DNA of 64,000 bases, from the NCBI GenBank assembly GCA_022822865.1, contig JAJDYJ010000092.1, forward strand, positions 1-64,000. The letters run 5' to 3'. A program made the position numbers and the translations under genes. The notes beneath the pieces were generated by a model. That model did not search any database, was not told the origin of the DNA, and saw only the letters and a list, made by a program, of their open reading frames with translations. Position 1 is the stretch's first letter; each line of letters begins with the position of its first letter. Positions 46,797 through 58,893 of this stretch are shown piece by piece. Source of the DNA: Pseudomonadales bacterium (GTDB taxonomy: Bacteria; Pseudomonadota; Gammaproteobacteria; Pseudomonadales; Pseudohongiellaceae).

Positions 46797-48400
46797 CCGA
46801 GGAACAACTGAACAAACTGGGCAAAACCCTGTGGGGCATTGCCGATCAGTTGCGCGGCGCCATGAATGCCGATGATTTTCGCGACTATATGCTTTCTTTC
46901 CTATTTTTTCGTTATCTGTCGGATAACTATGAGGCGGCCGCGAAGAGGGAACTCGGTGGTGACTATCCTCGACTGGATGAAAACGACCACCGTGCGCCCT
47001 TGCTGGTCTGGTACATGACGACCGGTGCGGAAGAACGGAAGCTTTTTGAAGATCAAATGCGTCGCAAGACTCACTACGTTATCAAGCCTGATTATCTATG
47101 GAGCGGCATCGCCGAATTGGCGAGAACGCAGAGCAATCTACTGCTGAACATTCTGGAGCAAGGCTTCAGATACATCGAAAATGAATCCTTCGCCAGCAGC
47201 TTCCAGGGCCTGTTTTCGGAGATCAATCTCAATTCCGAGAAACTGGGCAGAAAGTACGAAGAACGCAATGACAAACTCTGTATCATCATCTCCAAGATTG
47301 CCGCAGGCATAGCCGAATTTTCAACCGACAGCGATATACTAGGAGACGCCTATGAATACCTGATCGGTCAATTCGCGGCGGGCTCCGGCAAGAAAGCCGG
47401 CGAATTTTATACGCCCCAGCAAGTTTCCAGCGTGTTGTCCGAAATCGTCGCGCTTGACAGCCAGAATCCGGCTAGTGGCAGAAAGAAACAACTCGACAAG
47501 GTGCTCGATTTCGCCTGCGGTTCCGGTTCGCTGCTGCTGAACGTCCGCAAGCAATTCGGAGCCCACGGCATCGGCAAAATTTACGGACAGGAGAAAAACA
47601 TCACGACCTACAACCTGGCGCGTATGAACATGCTACTGCACGGGCTGAAGGACACCGAGTTTGAAATCCATCACGGCGATTCCCTGCTGAACGATTGGGA
47701 TGTTCTGAACGAAATGAACCCAGCGGCAAAACTGACGTTCGACGCGGTGGTTGCAAATCCTCCGTTCAGCTATCGCTGGGAACCGAATGAAACTTTGGCC
47801 GAGGACTTCCGTTTCAAAAGTCACGGCCTCGCGCCCAAGTCAGCAGCGGACTTCTCATTCCTGCTGCACGGTTTTCACTTCCTCGACGATGCTGGCGTCA
47901 TGGCGATCCTTCTTCCTCACGGTGTGCTGTTCCGTAGCGGCGCCGAACAAAGAATCCGCACCAAGCTGCTCAATGACGGGCATGTGGACACCGTCATCGG
48001 CCTCCCGGCAAAGCTGTTCTTCTCTACCGGCATACCTGTCTGTGTCCTTGTGCTAAAGAAGTGCAAGAGACCCGACGACGTTCTGTTCATAAACGCTAGC
48101 GAGCATTACGAAAAAGGCAAACGCCAGAACCGGCTGCTACCAGAGCACATCGGCAAGATCGTCGAGACCTATCGGTTCCGCAAAGAAGAAGAGCGTTTCT
48201 CCCGCTGTGTATCGATGGCGGAAATCGAAGAAAACGATTACAACATCAACCTGACGCGATACGTCAGCACAGCGCTACCCGAACCCGAGGTCGATCTCCA
48301 AGCCGTCAACTACGAGCTGCGGCAAATCAACAAACAAGTGGACCGCGTAGCGGAAGAGCACAACCAGTATTTGACAGAACTGGGGTTGCCGCATGTGTGA
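46793..48400 (+). CDS. hsdM: Type I restriction-modification DNA methyltransferase subunit M
   Basis: The 535-residue protein has the HsdM N-terminal helical domain (LNKLGKTLWGIADQLRGAM), AdoMet motif I DFACGSGSLLL and the catalytic motif IV NPPF (322-325), marking an N6-adenine methyltransferase. AGEFYTPQQVS is typical. It works as HsdM2-HsdS to methylate host sites. Being last in the operon, after hsdR and prrC, is unusual: if transcription stops early, nuclease would be made without methylase. It overlaps prrC by 4 nt. Confidence 0.95.
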   Translation: MTEEQLNKLGKTLWGIADQLRGAMNADDFRDYMLSFLFFRYLSDNYEAAAKRELGGDYPRLDENDHRAPLLVWYMTTGAEERKLFEDQMRRKTHYVIKPDYLWSGIAELARTQSNLLLNILEQGFRYIENESFASSFQGLFSEINLNSEKLGRKYEERNDKLCIIISKIAAGIAEFSTDSDILGDAYEYLIGQFAAGSGKKAGEFYTPQQVSSVLSEIVALDSQNPASGRKKQLDKVLDFACGSGSLLLNVRKQFGAHGIGKIYGQEKNITTYNLARMNMLLHGLKDTEFEIHHGDSLLNDWDVLNEMNPAAKLTFDAVVANPPFSYRWEPNETLAEDFRFKSHGLAPKSAADFSFLLHGFHFLDDAGVMAILLPHGVLFRSGAEQRIRTKLLNDGHVDTVIGLPAKLFFSTGIPVCVLVLKKCKRPDDVLFINASEHYEKGKRQNRLLPEHIGKIVETYRFRKEEERFSRCVSMAEIEENDYNINLTRYVSTALPEPEVDLQAVNYELRQINKQVDRVAEEHNQYLTELGLPHV

Positions 48401-48537
48401 TGAGACGGATTGTGTGCCCTTGGAGGCTTTTATCGTCACCGTGGTCATGCTTTCTCCTGCTGTCTGAAAGTGTCGCCCTGGGCGGTGTGGTGCTTGCACG
48501 TCAATGTCGAATGCGCTGCACCGCTCCGCACAGCAAC

Positions 48538-48567
48538 TTAGCCTGCGCTGGCCACATGGGTTACAAT
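48538..48567 (+). promoter_or_regulatory. Possible promoter of the DUF2889 gene
   Basis: TTAGCC and TACAAT are 18 bp apart in the 208-nt gap after hsdM. The -10 matches five of six; the -35 is weak. Confidence 0.3.
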
Positions 48568-48608
48568 TCCGCCCGCCTTCCCATTCGAAACCAGTCAGGA
48601 ACCGTCCG

Positions 48609-49172
48609 ATGCCATTGCCCGAACCAGCGGCGAGGGAGCCTGCTCACACTCGCAGCATCACATATCAGGGATACCGCCGCGAAGACGGTCTGTGGGACAT
48701 CGAAGCCCACATGACCGACGTCAAGTCATACAGTTTCCAGAACCACTTTCGCGGCACGATCGAGGCCGGCGAGGCGCTGCACGAGATGCTGCTGCGGGTC
48801 ACCATCGACGACGAGTTCGTGATTCAGGACGTGATCGCGGTGACCGACAACAGCCCGTTCGAGAACTGCCCCGAGATTGTCGGCGCCTACAAATCGCTGG
48901 CGGGAATAAAGATGGGTCCGGGCTGGCGCCGGAACATCCGCCAGAAGGTCGGCGGCGTCAACGGCTGCACGCATCTGACCGAACTGATGTTTCCGATGGC
49001 GACGGTGGCGATGCAGACCCTGTGGGCGTTCAAGAATCATCGCCGGCACAAGACCGATCAGGACCACACCCGGGAACGTACACGCCCCGGAATCCTCGAC
49101 ACCTGCCACGCCTGGGCCGCAACATCCCCCGTAGTAAAACGCAACGCACCGGAATACTACACGGGCCCATAG
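48609..49172 (+). CDS. DUF2889 domain protein
   Basis: ATG at 48609 gives 187 residues: HTRSITYQGYRREDGLWDIE, then AHMTDVKSYSF, GEALHEMLLRVTIDDEF, AVTDNSPFENCP and GCTHLTELMFPM. This is the DUF2889 pattern, a small soluble family with unknown role. Several His and Cys in GCTHLTEL and CP suggest a metal site. The gene lies just outside the restriction operon and its 3' end turns C-rich. It is convergent with the histidine kinase; a fragment of the dispersed repeat lies between them. Confidence 0.75.
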   Translation: MPLPEPAAREPAHTRSITYQGYRREDGLWDIEAHMTDVKSYSFQNHFRGTIEAGEALHEMLLRVTIDDEFVIQDVIAVTDNSPFENCPEIVGAYKSLAGIKMGPGWRRNIRQKVGGVNGCTHLTELMFPMATVAMQTLWAFKNHRRHKTDQDHTRERTRPGILDTCHAWAATSPVVKRNAPEYYTGP

Positions 49173-49184
49173 GCCTTTTCTGGG

Positions 49185-49216
49185 CACGCACCCCGCCAGA
49201 CGGCGACGGATCGAAG
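49185..49216. repeat. Dispersed repeat, copy D (right end only)
   Basis: CGCCAGACGGCGACGGATCG and GAAGCCAC reproduce the right end of copy C. There is no left arm. It sits between convergent genes, touching the stop codon of the histidine kinase. Confidence 0.6.
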
Positions 49217-49220
49217 CCAC

Positions 49221-51395
49221 TTACCTATAGAACAGCGGGATCGAGACGGTAATCGTCACGCCTTCGATGTCTTCGCGGTTGTCGGCGCGGATCTGGCCGT
49301 TGTGGAAGTCGGTGATCAGGCGGGCGATATGCAGGCCCATGCCGAGATGCGGCTGGCTCTGCTTCTGATGCGGCCGCACCGAGACCATGGATTCGAACAC
49401 CCGATCCTTCATTTCCCGCGGCAGATAGGGTCCGGCGTTGCTGATGCGGATCACAGCCTGGTCACGCACGATGCGGCAATCGACGACGATGGGCTGGCCC
49501 GGATGGGAAAACTCCACCGCGTTCGCGACCAACTTGTCGAGTAGCTGGGCGATGTATTCCGGCACACCCTTGACGAAGATCGCATAGCCGCCGATGTCGA
49601 GCGTGAATTGCGAGAGCGGGTACGCCAGCCGGTAGCCTTCCACGCAGCCCTTGACGACCTCGGCGAGGTCGATGGTTTCCTTTTCCGAAGTCTGCAACAT
49701 CTGTTCGAGGCGGGTGGCCTCGCTCATATTCGTCAGGATCAGGTTGAGCCGGCTGATGCCTTCCTCGGCGCGCTTGATGTAGACCTGCGACTCCTCGGGA
49801 TTGTCGGTGGCGCCGAGATTCTCGATCGAGGAGCGCACCACGGTCACCGGCGTGCGCAATTCGTGCGACAGGCGCGAGGACATGTTCTCCAGATAACTCG
49901 TGTACTGGCTCAGGCGTTCGACGATACTGGAGAAACTGCGCGAGAGGTCGCCGATTTCGTCGGAATTGGGCGAAGGCACGATGGTGTTCCGCACCCGCCC
50001 GCTGTCGTCGATGATGCCCTCGGCCTGGTTGCGCAGGCCGCGCACGCGGTTGGATATCCTCGAAGCGAAGAAGAACAGCCCCAGGGTCACCGCCAGCATC
50101 ACCGCGATGATGGTGTTGAACAGCCCTTCGAGCGCCTGGTTGCGGAAGCTGCGCAGCCCGTTCATGTTCTGGTCGACGATCACCGCGCCGATCACCTCGT
50201 TGCCGGCGAAGATGGGATGGCTGGCTTCGAGGATCATCGTCTGGGTGTCCTGCAACTCGCGGAACCGGGTAAACGGCTCGCCGTTGAGGGCCGCGGCGAT
50301 GTGATCGCCTTCGCGTGCGACCTCGGAATAGAGATCGTCGATGAAATTGGTGCTCGGCTGGGTCAGGATCAGGTTGTACAGCGGCGACAGCACGTTGTTC
50401 TGGAAGAACGCCCAGTAACCGTCGTCCTGCGTGTTGATATTGGACAGGATCAGGCCCGTGGCGCTCTGGATGTCGCCCACCGTCAGCAGCACCCGGCCCA
50501 GACGGTCGACCACCTGGATGTGGGAGTTGCTGCGGCCCATGCCGGCGACGATGCGGTCGATTTCCGGCGTCGGCCGCTGTAGCGAACCGAGCCGCTGGCC
50601 GGCCAGGGACTTGTGGGTGGCGACGACCGTCGCGATATCGCGTTCGACCGGATCGTCCACGTCGAAGATCGCGAAGCCGATGCGCCCGCCGAGCATGTCC
50701 ATCGGAATCTGCAACTCGACTTCATAGCCGCCGTCGACTTCGTACCATTGCCCACTGATGCGTTCCTCGTAGACCGGTTCGCTGTAGTCCTCGCCGACGC
50801 GGAACGGGTAGAGGAATTCCGGTTCGTGGGGCGCGACGACGATGCGCTGCACATCGCGGCCGTCCGCGCTCAACATCGAGACCTGCAGGAAATCGCTGCT
50901 GATCACGCTCAGCGATTCCCGCGAGCGGTAGACGATATGGTCGTCGCGCACCTTGAAATAGGCGTAAAGCGAACCGTTGTGCTCGCCCACCATGCTGCGG
51001 AAGGAAAGCGAATCGTCGTTGGCGTAGATGCGCGCGGGATTGAGCGGCGTGCGCAGATAGTCGGCCTTGTCGTAAACGAGTTCGTATTGCTGGTATTCGC
51101 CCCAGTCCACCAGCGAGCCGTCGTTCAGCGACAGCGGCGAATAGACGGGATAGATGTACAGGTCGCCGGTTCTGGTCGCGCGGCCAAAGGAGCCTTCGTC
51201 GAACAGTTCCGGCCGGTCGTTGAGCGCCGTGGCCAGCGCCCGCGCTTCGCCGAGCACGGTCAGTTCCTGGCCGCTGCGCAGATACTCGTCCATGGCCAGG
51301 ATGTACTGGTAGACCAGCACCGGAATGAGCAGCAGCAGGCTGGAAAGGAAAATCAGCTTTGCGCGGATGCTGAACCTGGAATTGAACAGCGTCAT
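49221..51395 (-). CDS. Sensor histidine kinase, dedicated-sortase-system type
   Basis: The 724-residue inner-membrane kinase has TM helices near 12-30 and 430-448 enclosing a large periplasmic region of about 390 residues, then HAMP, a HisKA site SHELRTPVTVV with His511, and a HATPase with VRPHQKQSQPHLGMGLHIAR. Length and layout fit the kinase of the proteobacterial dedicated sortase system (TIGR03785), and the cognate-type regulator is 33 nt upstream. No sortase or LPXTG-type target gene is in this window, so the target may lie elsewhere. Confidence 0.8.
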   Translation of the reverse strand: MTLFNSRFSIRAKLIFLSSLLLLIPVLVYQYILAMDEYLRSGQELTVLGEARALATALNDRPELFDEGSFGRATRTGDLYIYPVYSPLSLNDGSLVDWGEYQQYELVYDKADYLRTPLNPARIYANDDSLSFRSMVGEHNGSLYAYFKVRDDHIVYRSRESLSVISSDFLQVSMLSADGRDVQRIVVAPHEPEFLYPFRVGEDYSEPVYEERISGQWYEVDGGYEVELQIPMDMLGGRIGFAIFDVDDPVERDIATVVATHKSLAGQRLGSLQRPTPEIDRIVAGMGRSNSHIQVVDRLGRVLLTVGDIQSATGLILSNINTQDDGYWAFFQNNVLSPLYNLILTQPSTNFIDDLYSEVAREGDHIAAALNGEPFTRFRELQDTQTMILEASHPIFAGNEVIGAVIVDQNMNGLRSFRNQALEGLFNTIIAVMLAVTLGLFFFASRISNRVRGLRNQAEGIIDDSGRVRNTIVPSPNSDEIGDLSRSFSSIVERLSQYTSYLENMSSRLSHELRTPVTVVRSSIENLGATDNPEESQVYIKRAEEGISRLNLILTNMSEATRLEQMLQTSEKETIDLAEVVKGCVEGYRLAYPLSQFTLDIGGYAIFVKGVPEYIAQLLDKLVANAVEFSHPGQPIVVDCRIVRDQAVIRISNAGPYLPREMKDRVFESMVSVRPHQKQSQPHLGMGLHIARLITDFHNGQIRADNREDIEGVTITVSIPLFYR

Positions 51396-51428
51396 ATTTT
51401 TACCAGCCAGGAAAATCGCCCGGGCAAC

Positions 51429-52121
51429 CTAGGCGGTATTCCAGCGATAACCAATGCCGTAAACGGTTTCGATGCAGTCGAATTCCGCGTCGATCTGCAT
51501 GAACTTCTTGCGGATTCGCTTGATATGCGAAGTAATCGTGCTGCCGTCGACGAATATCTTCGACTCCTGCATCAGCGACTGGCGGCTTTTCACATGGCCG
51601 GGAAATTTCGCCAGCGCGTGCACCATCCAGAACTCGGTCACGGTCAGGGGCACCGCCTCGCCCGACCATTGCACCGCGAGCCGCCCGATATCGAGCGTGA
51701 GCTGTTCCCGTTGCAGCAGGTTTTCCGGCGACGCGGGCTTGTCGAGAATGTCCTGGCGCCGGAACAGCGCGGCGATGCGGGCGGTCAGATGGGGCAGGCT
51801 GATGTCCTTGGTCAGATAGTCGTCCGCGCCCATGCGCAGGCCGCTGACCGTATCGAAATCGTTGTCGCGGGCGGTCAGGAAGATGATCGGCAGCGTGTTC
51901 GACATGGACCGCAATTCCTGGCACAGGGTGAAGCCGCCGTCGATCTCCTCGTCGAGCCCGATGTCGATGATCGCCAGGTTGGGCAGGCGCGTGCCGAAGG
52001 CGCCCATGGCTTCCTGCCGATTGGCATAGGTCTGCACGTCATAGCCCTGACGGCGCAGCACATCCGCGTAATTTTCGCGGATTGCCGACTCGTCCTCGAC
52101 TATCGCTATTCGTCTGCTCAT
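51429..52121 (-). CDS. Response regulator, OmpR-type, dedicated-sortase-system type
   Basis: The 230-residue regulator has the receiver acidic pair ED (9-11), the phospho-acceptor Asp53 in AIIDIGLD, the TAR and K motifs (FLTARDND; YLTKDIS) and a C-terminal winged helix (LTVTEFWMVHALAKFPGHV, TVYGIGYRW). The string DEEIDGGFTLCQELRS is characteristic of the dedicated sortase regulator group (TIGR03787) as I recall it. It is the first gene of the kinase operon. Confidence 0.85.
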   Translation of the reverse strand: MSRRIAIVEDESAIRENYADVLRRQGYDVQTYANRQEAMGAFGTRLPNLAIIDIGLDEEIDGGFTLCQELRSMSNTLPIIFLTARDNDFDTVSGLRMGADDYLTKDISLPHLTARIAALFRRQDILDKPASPENLLQREQLTLDIGRLAVQWSGEAVPLTVTEFWMVHALAKFPGHVKSRQSLMQESKIFVDGSTITSHIKRIRKKFMQIDAEFDCIETVYGIGYRWNTA

Positions 52122-52362
52122 CTTTCGGTGCGCAAATCGCTCGTCACTGGCCCGAACAAATATAACTCAATCGGCGGGAGCCCTGTGACGGAACAAAGCT
52201 GCCCTCGTGATTGCCATTATTCTGCCATATTTAATCAGCACAAGGGCCGAATCAAAGCCTTGAGCCGCAAGAAATCTGCTGTTAAATGGAAACCGTTCGC
52301 CGGATTGGCGCTGGCGATCGATTCGGGCATCGTCCCTTCTGAAGCCCGTCGGGGAGCTGGAA

Positions 52363-53036
52363 ATGAAAGATATTCGACTCGTTATCGGAGACAAGAATTA
52401 TTCTTCATGGTCGTTGTGCCCCTGGTTATTGCTCAAGATGTACGACATCGAATTCGATGAGATTCAGATTGCGCTATACCAGGACAACACGGCCGAAAAA
52501 CTCGGGCCGTACTCCCCCTCCCTGAAAGTGCCGGTGCTCCTGCATCGGGAAATCACCGTCTGGGATTCGCTGGCGATCTGCGAATACATCAACGAGGAAT
52601 TCCTGCAAGGCATCGCCTGGCCGGCCAGCCCGCGCCGCAGGGCGAGCGCGCGATCGGTCAGCGCCGAGATTCATTCCGAGTTTCCGACGCTGAAGAAGAC
52701 CTGGCCGATGAACTGCAAGGCTTCCGTCAAGCAGACACTGACCGAACAACTATTCAACGAGGTCGCCCGCATCGACGCGATCTGGAGTTGCTGCCGGCAC
52801 AAGTTCGGCGAGAACGGCAATTACCTTTTCGGCCGCTTCTCCATCGCCGATTGCCTGTTCGCACCGACCGCGGTGGTCTTCAACAGCTACCAGCCGGAGT
52901 TGAGCCAGACCGCCGAAAGCTATCTGAATGCGCTGCTCGACAATCCCTTCGTGCAGAAATGGATGGCCCAGGGCCGGGACGAATCGGCAAGACTGCCCGA
53001 AGTCGAGCAACTGCCCGTAGCCCTGGCGCACGCCAG

Positions 53037-53040
<4 letters not shown>
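52363..53040 (+). CDS. Glutathione S-transferase family protein
   Basis: The 225-residue protein has the thioredoxin-like N-terminal domain IRLVIGDKNYSSWSLCPWLLLK with a Ser-rich active-site turn, then LKVPVLLHREITVWDSLAICEYI with the glutathione-binding proline and Asp-Ser, and a helical C-terminal domain (GRFSIADCLFAPTAVVF). It resembles the YfcF/YfcG-like bacterial GSTs. Its 3' end overlaps that of the convergent DAHP synthase by 4 nt. The 240-nt upstream gap has no gene I can support. Confidence 0.85.
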
Positions 53041-54113
<1,073 letters not shown>

Positions 54114-54200
54114 GGCTTGCTACCGTGCTTTTGGGTCTTTTTCGCAAAGGGCGGGAATAATAGCAGATCAGGTGCTGGCCAGACACGGTTGATTTGGTTA

Positions 54201-55325
54201 ATGAAAATGAAGATTGATTCCGGATTTGATGGTGGGAATATCGAGGTGGTGGATGCCGGGGACCACCGGGATATTCGGTTGCGGATTCGGAAGGATCGGC
54301 TTTCGGAGTTTTGTCAGTGGTTTTATTTTCGGGTTTCGGGGGTGCGGAGGGAGGATTGTGTAGTCAGGATTGTTGATGCGGCGGGGGTTGCTTATCCGGA
54401 GGGGTTTCGGGGTTATCGGGTGCTTTGTTCGTTTGATCGGGTGGAGTGGTTTCGGCATCCGACACAGTTTCAGGACGGGGTGTTGCGTTGGGAATTCAAT
54501 TTTGATTGTGATGCGGTCTGGTTTGCTTATTACGTTCCGTATTCGATGGAGCGGCATCATGATTTGCTCGCGCGGGCGAGCGGGAATGCCGATTGCCGGC
54601 TGATTACGCTGGGGCGGACGCTGGATGGGCAGCCGCTGGACTTGTTGCGGTTCAGTACGGGGGAAGGGCGGCGGCCTTGCTGGGTGATTGCGCGGCAGCA
54701 TCCGGGGGAGACGATGGCGGAATGGTGGATGGAGGGGGCGCTTGCGTGGATTTGCAGCGGGGAGGCGGATTCGCTGTTGGGGAAATGCGATTTGTACCTG
54801 GTGCCGAACATGAATCCGGACGGGAGCCGGCGGGGGCATCTGCGGACGAATGCGGCGGGGCGCAATCTGAATCGGGAATGGGACTCGGCGACGATGGAGC
54901 AGTCGCCAGAAGTGTTTCTGGTGCAGCGGGAGATGGAGCGGACCGGGGTCGATTTTCTGCTCGATGTGCATGGCGACGAAGCGCTTCCCTATTGCTTCAT
55001 CGCGGGCACGGAGGGGCTGGCGGACTGGGACGGGGCGAAGCAGGCGCGGCTTGATTTCTATCGCGAGCGGCTGGTTGCCGCGAACGCGGATTTTCAGACG
55101 CGCTACGGTTATCCGCCCAACCAGCGCGGCAAGGCCAATATGGGAATGAGTACGAACCAGACCGCCGGGCGGCATGGCTGTCTTGCCATGACGCTGGAGA
55201 TGCCGTTCAAGGACAACGCCAACGCGCCGGACGAACGCTACGGCTGGTCGCCGGAGCGCAGCGGGCGGCTGGCGGTTTCCTGTCTCGAAGTGCTGGAGGA
55301 ATATCTCGACAGCGGTCTGGTCTGA
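54201..55325 (+). CDS. M14 family zinc carboxypeptidase, cytosolic-carboxypeptidase-like
   Basis: ATG at 54201 gives 374 residues; there is no signal peptide. An N-terminal beta domain (to about 130) precedes the peptidase. Zinc ligands are in RQHPGETMAEWW (HxxE) and DVHGDEALPY, and the catalytic Glu is in TLEMPFK; NMNPDGSRRGHLR and GRNLNREW bind substrate carboxylate. The N-terminal beta domain is the mark of cytosolic carboxypeptidases. The first 700 bases are strongly G-rich on the sense strand and use unusual codons (GGG, TTT, CGG), unlike the downstream third. Confidence 0.88.
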   Translation: MKMKIDSGFDGGNIEVVDAGDHRDIRLRIRKDRLSEFCQWFYFRVSGVRREDCVVRIVDAAGVAYPEGFRGYRVLCSFDRVEWFRHPTQFQDGVLRWEFNFDCDAVWFAYYVPYSMERHHDLLARASGNADCRLITLGRTLDGQPLDLLRFSTGEGRRPCWVIARQHPGETMAEWWMEGALAWICSGEADSLLGKCDLYLVPNMNPDGSRRGHLRTNAAGRNLNREWDSATMEQSPEVFLVQREMERTGVDFLLDVHGDEALPYCFIAGTEGLADWDGAKQARLDFYRERLVAANADFQTRYGYPPNQRGKANMGMSTNQTAGRHGCLAMTLEMPFKDNANAPDERYGWSPERSGRLAVSCLEVLEEYLDSGLV

Positions 55326-55333
55326 ATGCGCCG

Positions 55334-57298
<1,965 letters not shown>

Positions 57299-57322
57299 TC
57301 ATTACCAAGGCAGGTCCTTACG

Positions 57323-58720
57323 ATGACGAATTTCATCAAGTCCTCACTCATTTTGCTGGCGCTGAGCCTGGCATCCTGGCCGGCATCCGCCGACGATCTT
57401 TTCGACATTCTGCAACTCGCGCTGGACAACGATCCCGTATTGCGTCAGGCGGAGGCTTCCTACCGCTCCAATCGCGAGACCATGATCCAGACCCGCTCGG
57501 CGCTGTTGCCCAACCTGGGCGCCGGCGGCGGAACCTCGCGGCTGACGAGCGGGCCAACTTCCAATATCTACCGGGACGTGACCAATCCGATTACCGGCGA
57601 ATCCATGCGCGTGGTGGTGCAAAGAGAGCACAGTTTCAGCAACGGCGTAAACAACCACAACTGGGGCATCAGTCTGAACCAGAGCGTGCTCAACCTGGCC
57701 AACTGGTACAACTTCCAGAGCGCCAGGGCGACCAACCGGGCCGCCGCGGTCAACCTCGCCGCCCAGGAACAGGAACTGATCATGCGCGTGGCCACGGCCT
57801 ACTTCGACGTCTTGCGCGCGCTCGACCTGCTGGAAGTGAATATCCAGGAAGAGGAAGCCGCCCAGCGCTCCTTCGAACAGACCAGCCAGCGCGAGGAAGT
57901 CGGGCTGGTGGCGATTACCGATGTCTACGACGCCCAGGCGGCATACGATCTGGCGCGCAACACCACGATTCTGCAAGCCGATATCCTGCGTTCGCGCTAT
58001 GAAGTGCTGGAAGCCATCACGGGCCAGTCGCATCCGGAAATCGACGTGTTGCGCGACGACTTTCCCATTCTCGACGTGGAAGGCAGCCTGGAGGAATGGG
58101 AGTCCCAGGCGATGGAAAACAGCCTGGCGGTGACGGCGGCGGAATTCAATCTCGAGGCCTCGCGCAGGACCTTGCAGGCGCGCAAGTCGGATCGCCTGCC
58201 GACGATAGACTTCATCGGCCAGTTCGGCCACTTCGCGACTCAGCCGATCGTCAGCCAGGGCATCCAGATCGGCGGCGGCTCAAGCGACCGCACCTCGCTT
58301 GCGCTGAACCTGTCGATTCCGATCTACAGCGGCGGCGCGATGCGTTCGCGCCAGCGGGCGGCGGAATACGGCGTCATGGCCGCCGAGGAATCGCTCGAAC
58401 TGACCGAACGGCAACTGATCCAGAACATCCGCAACGCATACCGCCGCGTAGCCACGGACGTGCTCGTGATCGCCCAGCGCCAGCAGTCGATCACCTCGGC
58501 GCAAAGCTCGCTCGAAGCGACGGAACTCGGCGCCGAAGTCGGCACCCGCAATATCGTCGAGGTGCTGCGCGCCCGCGAAATCCTCTTCCGCGCCCTGCGA
58601 GCCTACGCGGACTCCCGCTACAACTACGTAATCGACAGCCTGATCCTCAAACAGGTAGCCGGCATCCTCACTCCCCAGGACATCATCCAACTCAACAACT
58701 GGCTGCAGGAGGGTGAGTAA
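57323..58720 (+). CDS. tolC: TolC family outer membrane efflux protein
   Basis: ATG at 57323 gives 465 residues with a signal peptide (LILLALSLASWPASA) and the two long TolC repeats: DNDPVLRQAEASYRSNRE, NQSVLNLANWYNF, RVATAYFDVLRALDLLE, QREEVGLVAITDVYDAQAAYD (motif halves shown apart), and IYSGGAMRSRQRAAEYGV. It is the trimeric outer-membrane channel for type I secretion and efflux pumps. It could serve export of the peptide 1 and peptide 2 products through an unlinked ABC-C39 exporter, an inference only. The 3' end is C-rich and is followed by repeat copy E. Confidence 0.95.
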   Translation: MTNFIKSSLILLALSLASWPASADDLFDILQLALDNDPVLRQAEASYRSNRETMIQTRSALLPNLGAGGGTSRLTSGPTSNIYRDVTNPITGESMRVVVQREHSFSNGVNNHNWGISLNQSVLNLANWYNFQSARATNRAAAVNLAAQEQELIMRVATAYFDVLRALDLLEVNIQEEEAAQRSFEQTSQREEVGLVAITDVYDAQAAYDLARNTTILQADILRSRYEVLEAITGQSHPEIDVLRDDFPILDVEGSLEEWESQAMENSLAVTAAEFNLEASRRTLQARKSDRLPTIDFIGQFGHFATQPIVSQGIQIGGGSSDRTSLALNLSIPIYSGGAMRSRQRAAEYGVMAAEESLELTERQLIQNIRNAYRRVATDVLVIAQRQQSITSAQSSLEATELGAEVGTRNIVEVLRAREILFRALRAYADSRYNYVIDSLILKQVAGILTPQDIIQLNNWLQEGE

Positions 58721-58731
58721 TTCAGGTTATG

Positions 58732-58874
58732 TGGCCTCGATCCGTCGCCGCCGGGTGGCAGGGGGTATAGCGGACGCCGTAAATACATCCATGTAGGCTT
58801 CGCGTTCGGCATCCATGCCTCACACGCCCGCTATACCCCCTGCCACCCGGCGGCGACTCACACTGATGGATCGA
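58732..58874. repeat. Dispersed palindromic repeat, copy E (short-loop form)
   Basis: 30-bp perfect arms lie at 58744-58773 and 58828-58857 around a 54-nt loop holding GGACGCCGTAAATAC and GGCATCCATGCC. The arms carry different bases from copy A at three positions, but each change is matched by its partner base, so pairing is perfect in both. The outer ends are CCTCGATCC and GGATCGA with a 10-nt insert on the right. Confidence 0.88.
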
Positions 58875-58893
58875 CAAAATCACTGGGTTGAAA

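Noticed and set aside
48397..48714. Open frame between hsdM and the DUF2889 gene
   Set aside because: It overlaps the DUF2889 start in another frame, has no ribosome site and no recognisable composition.
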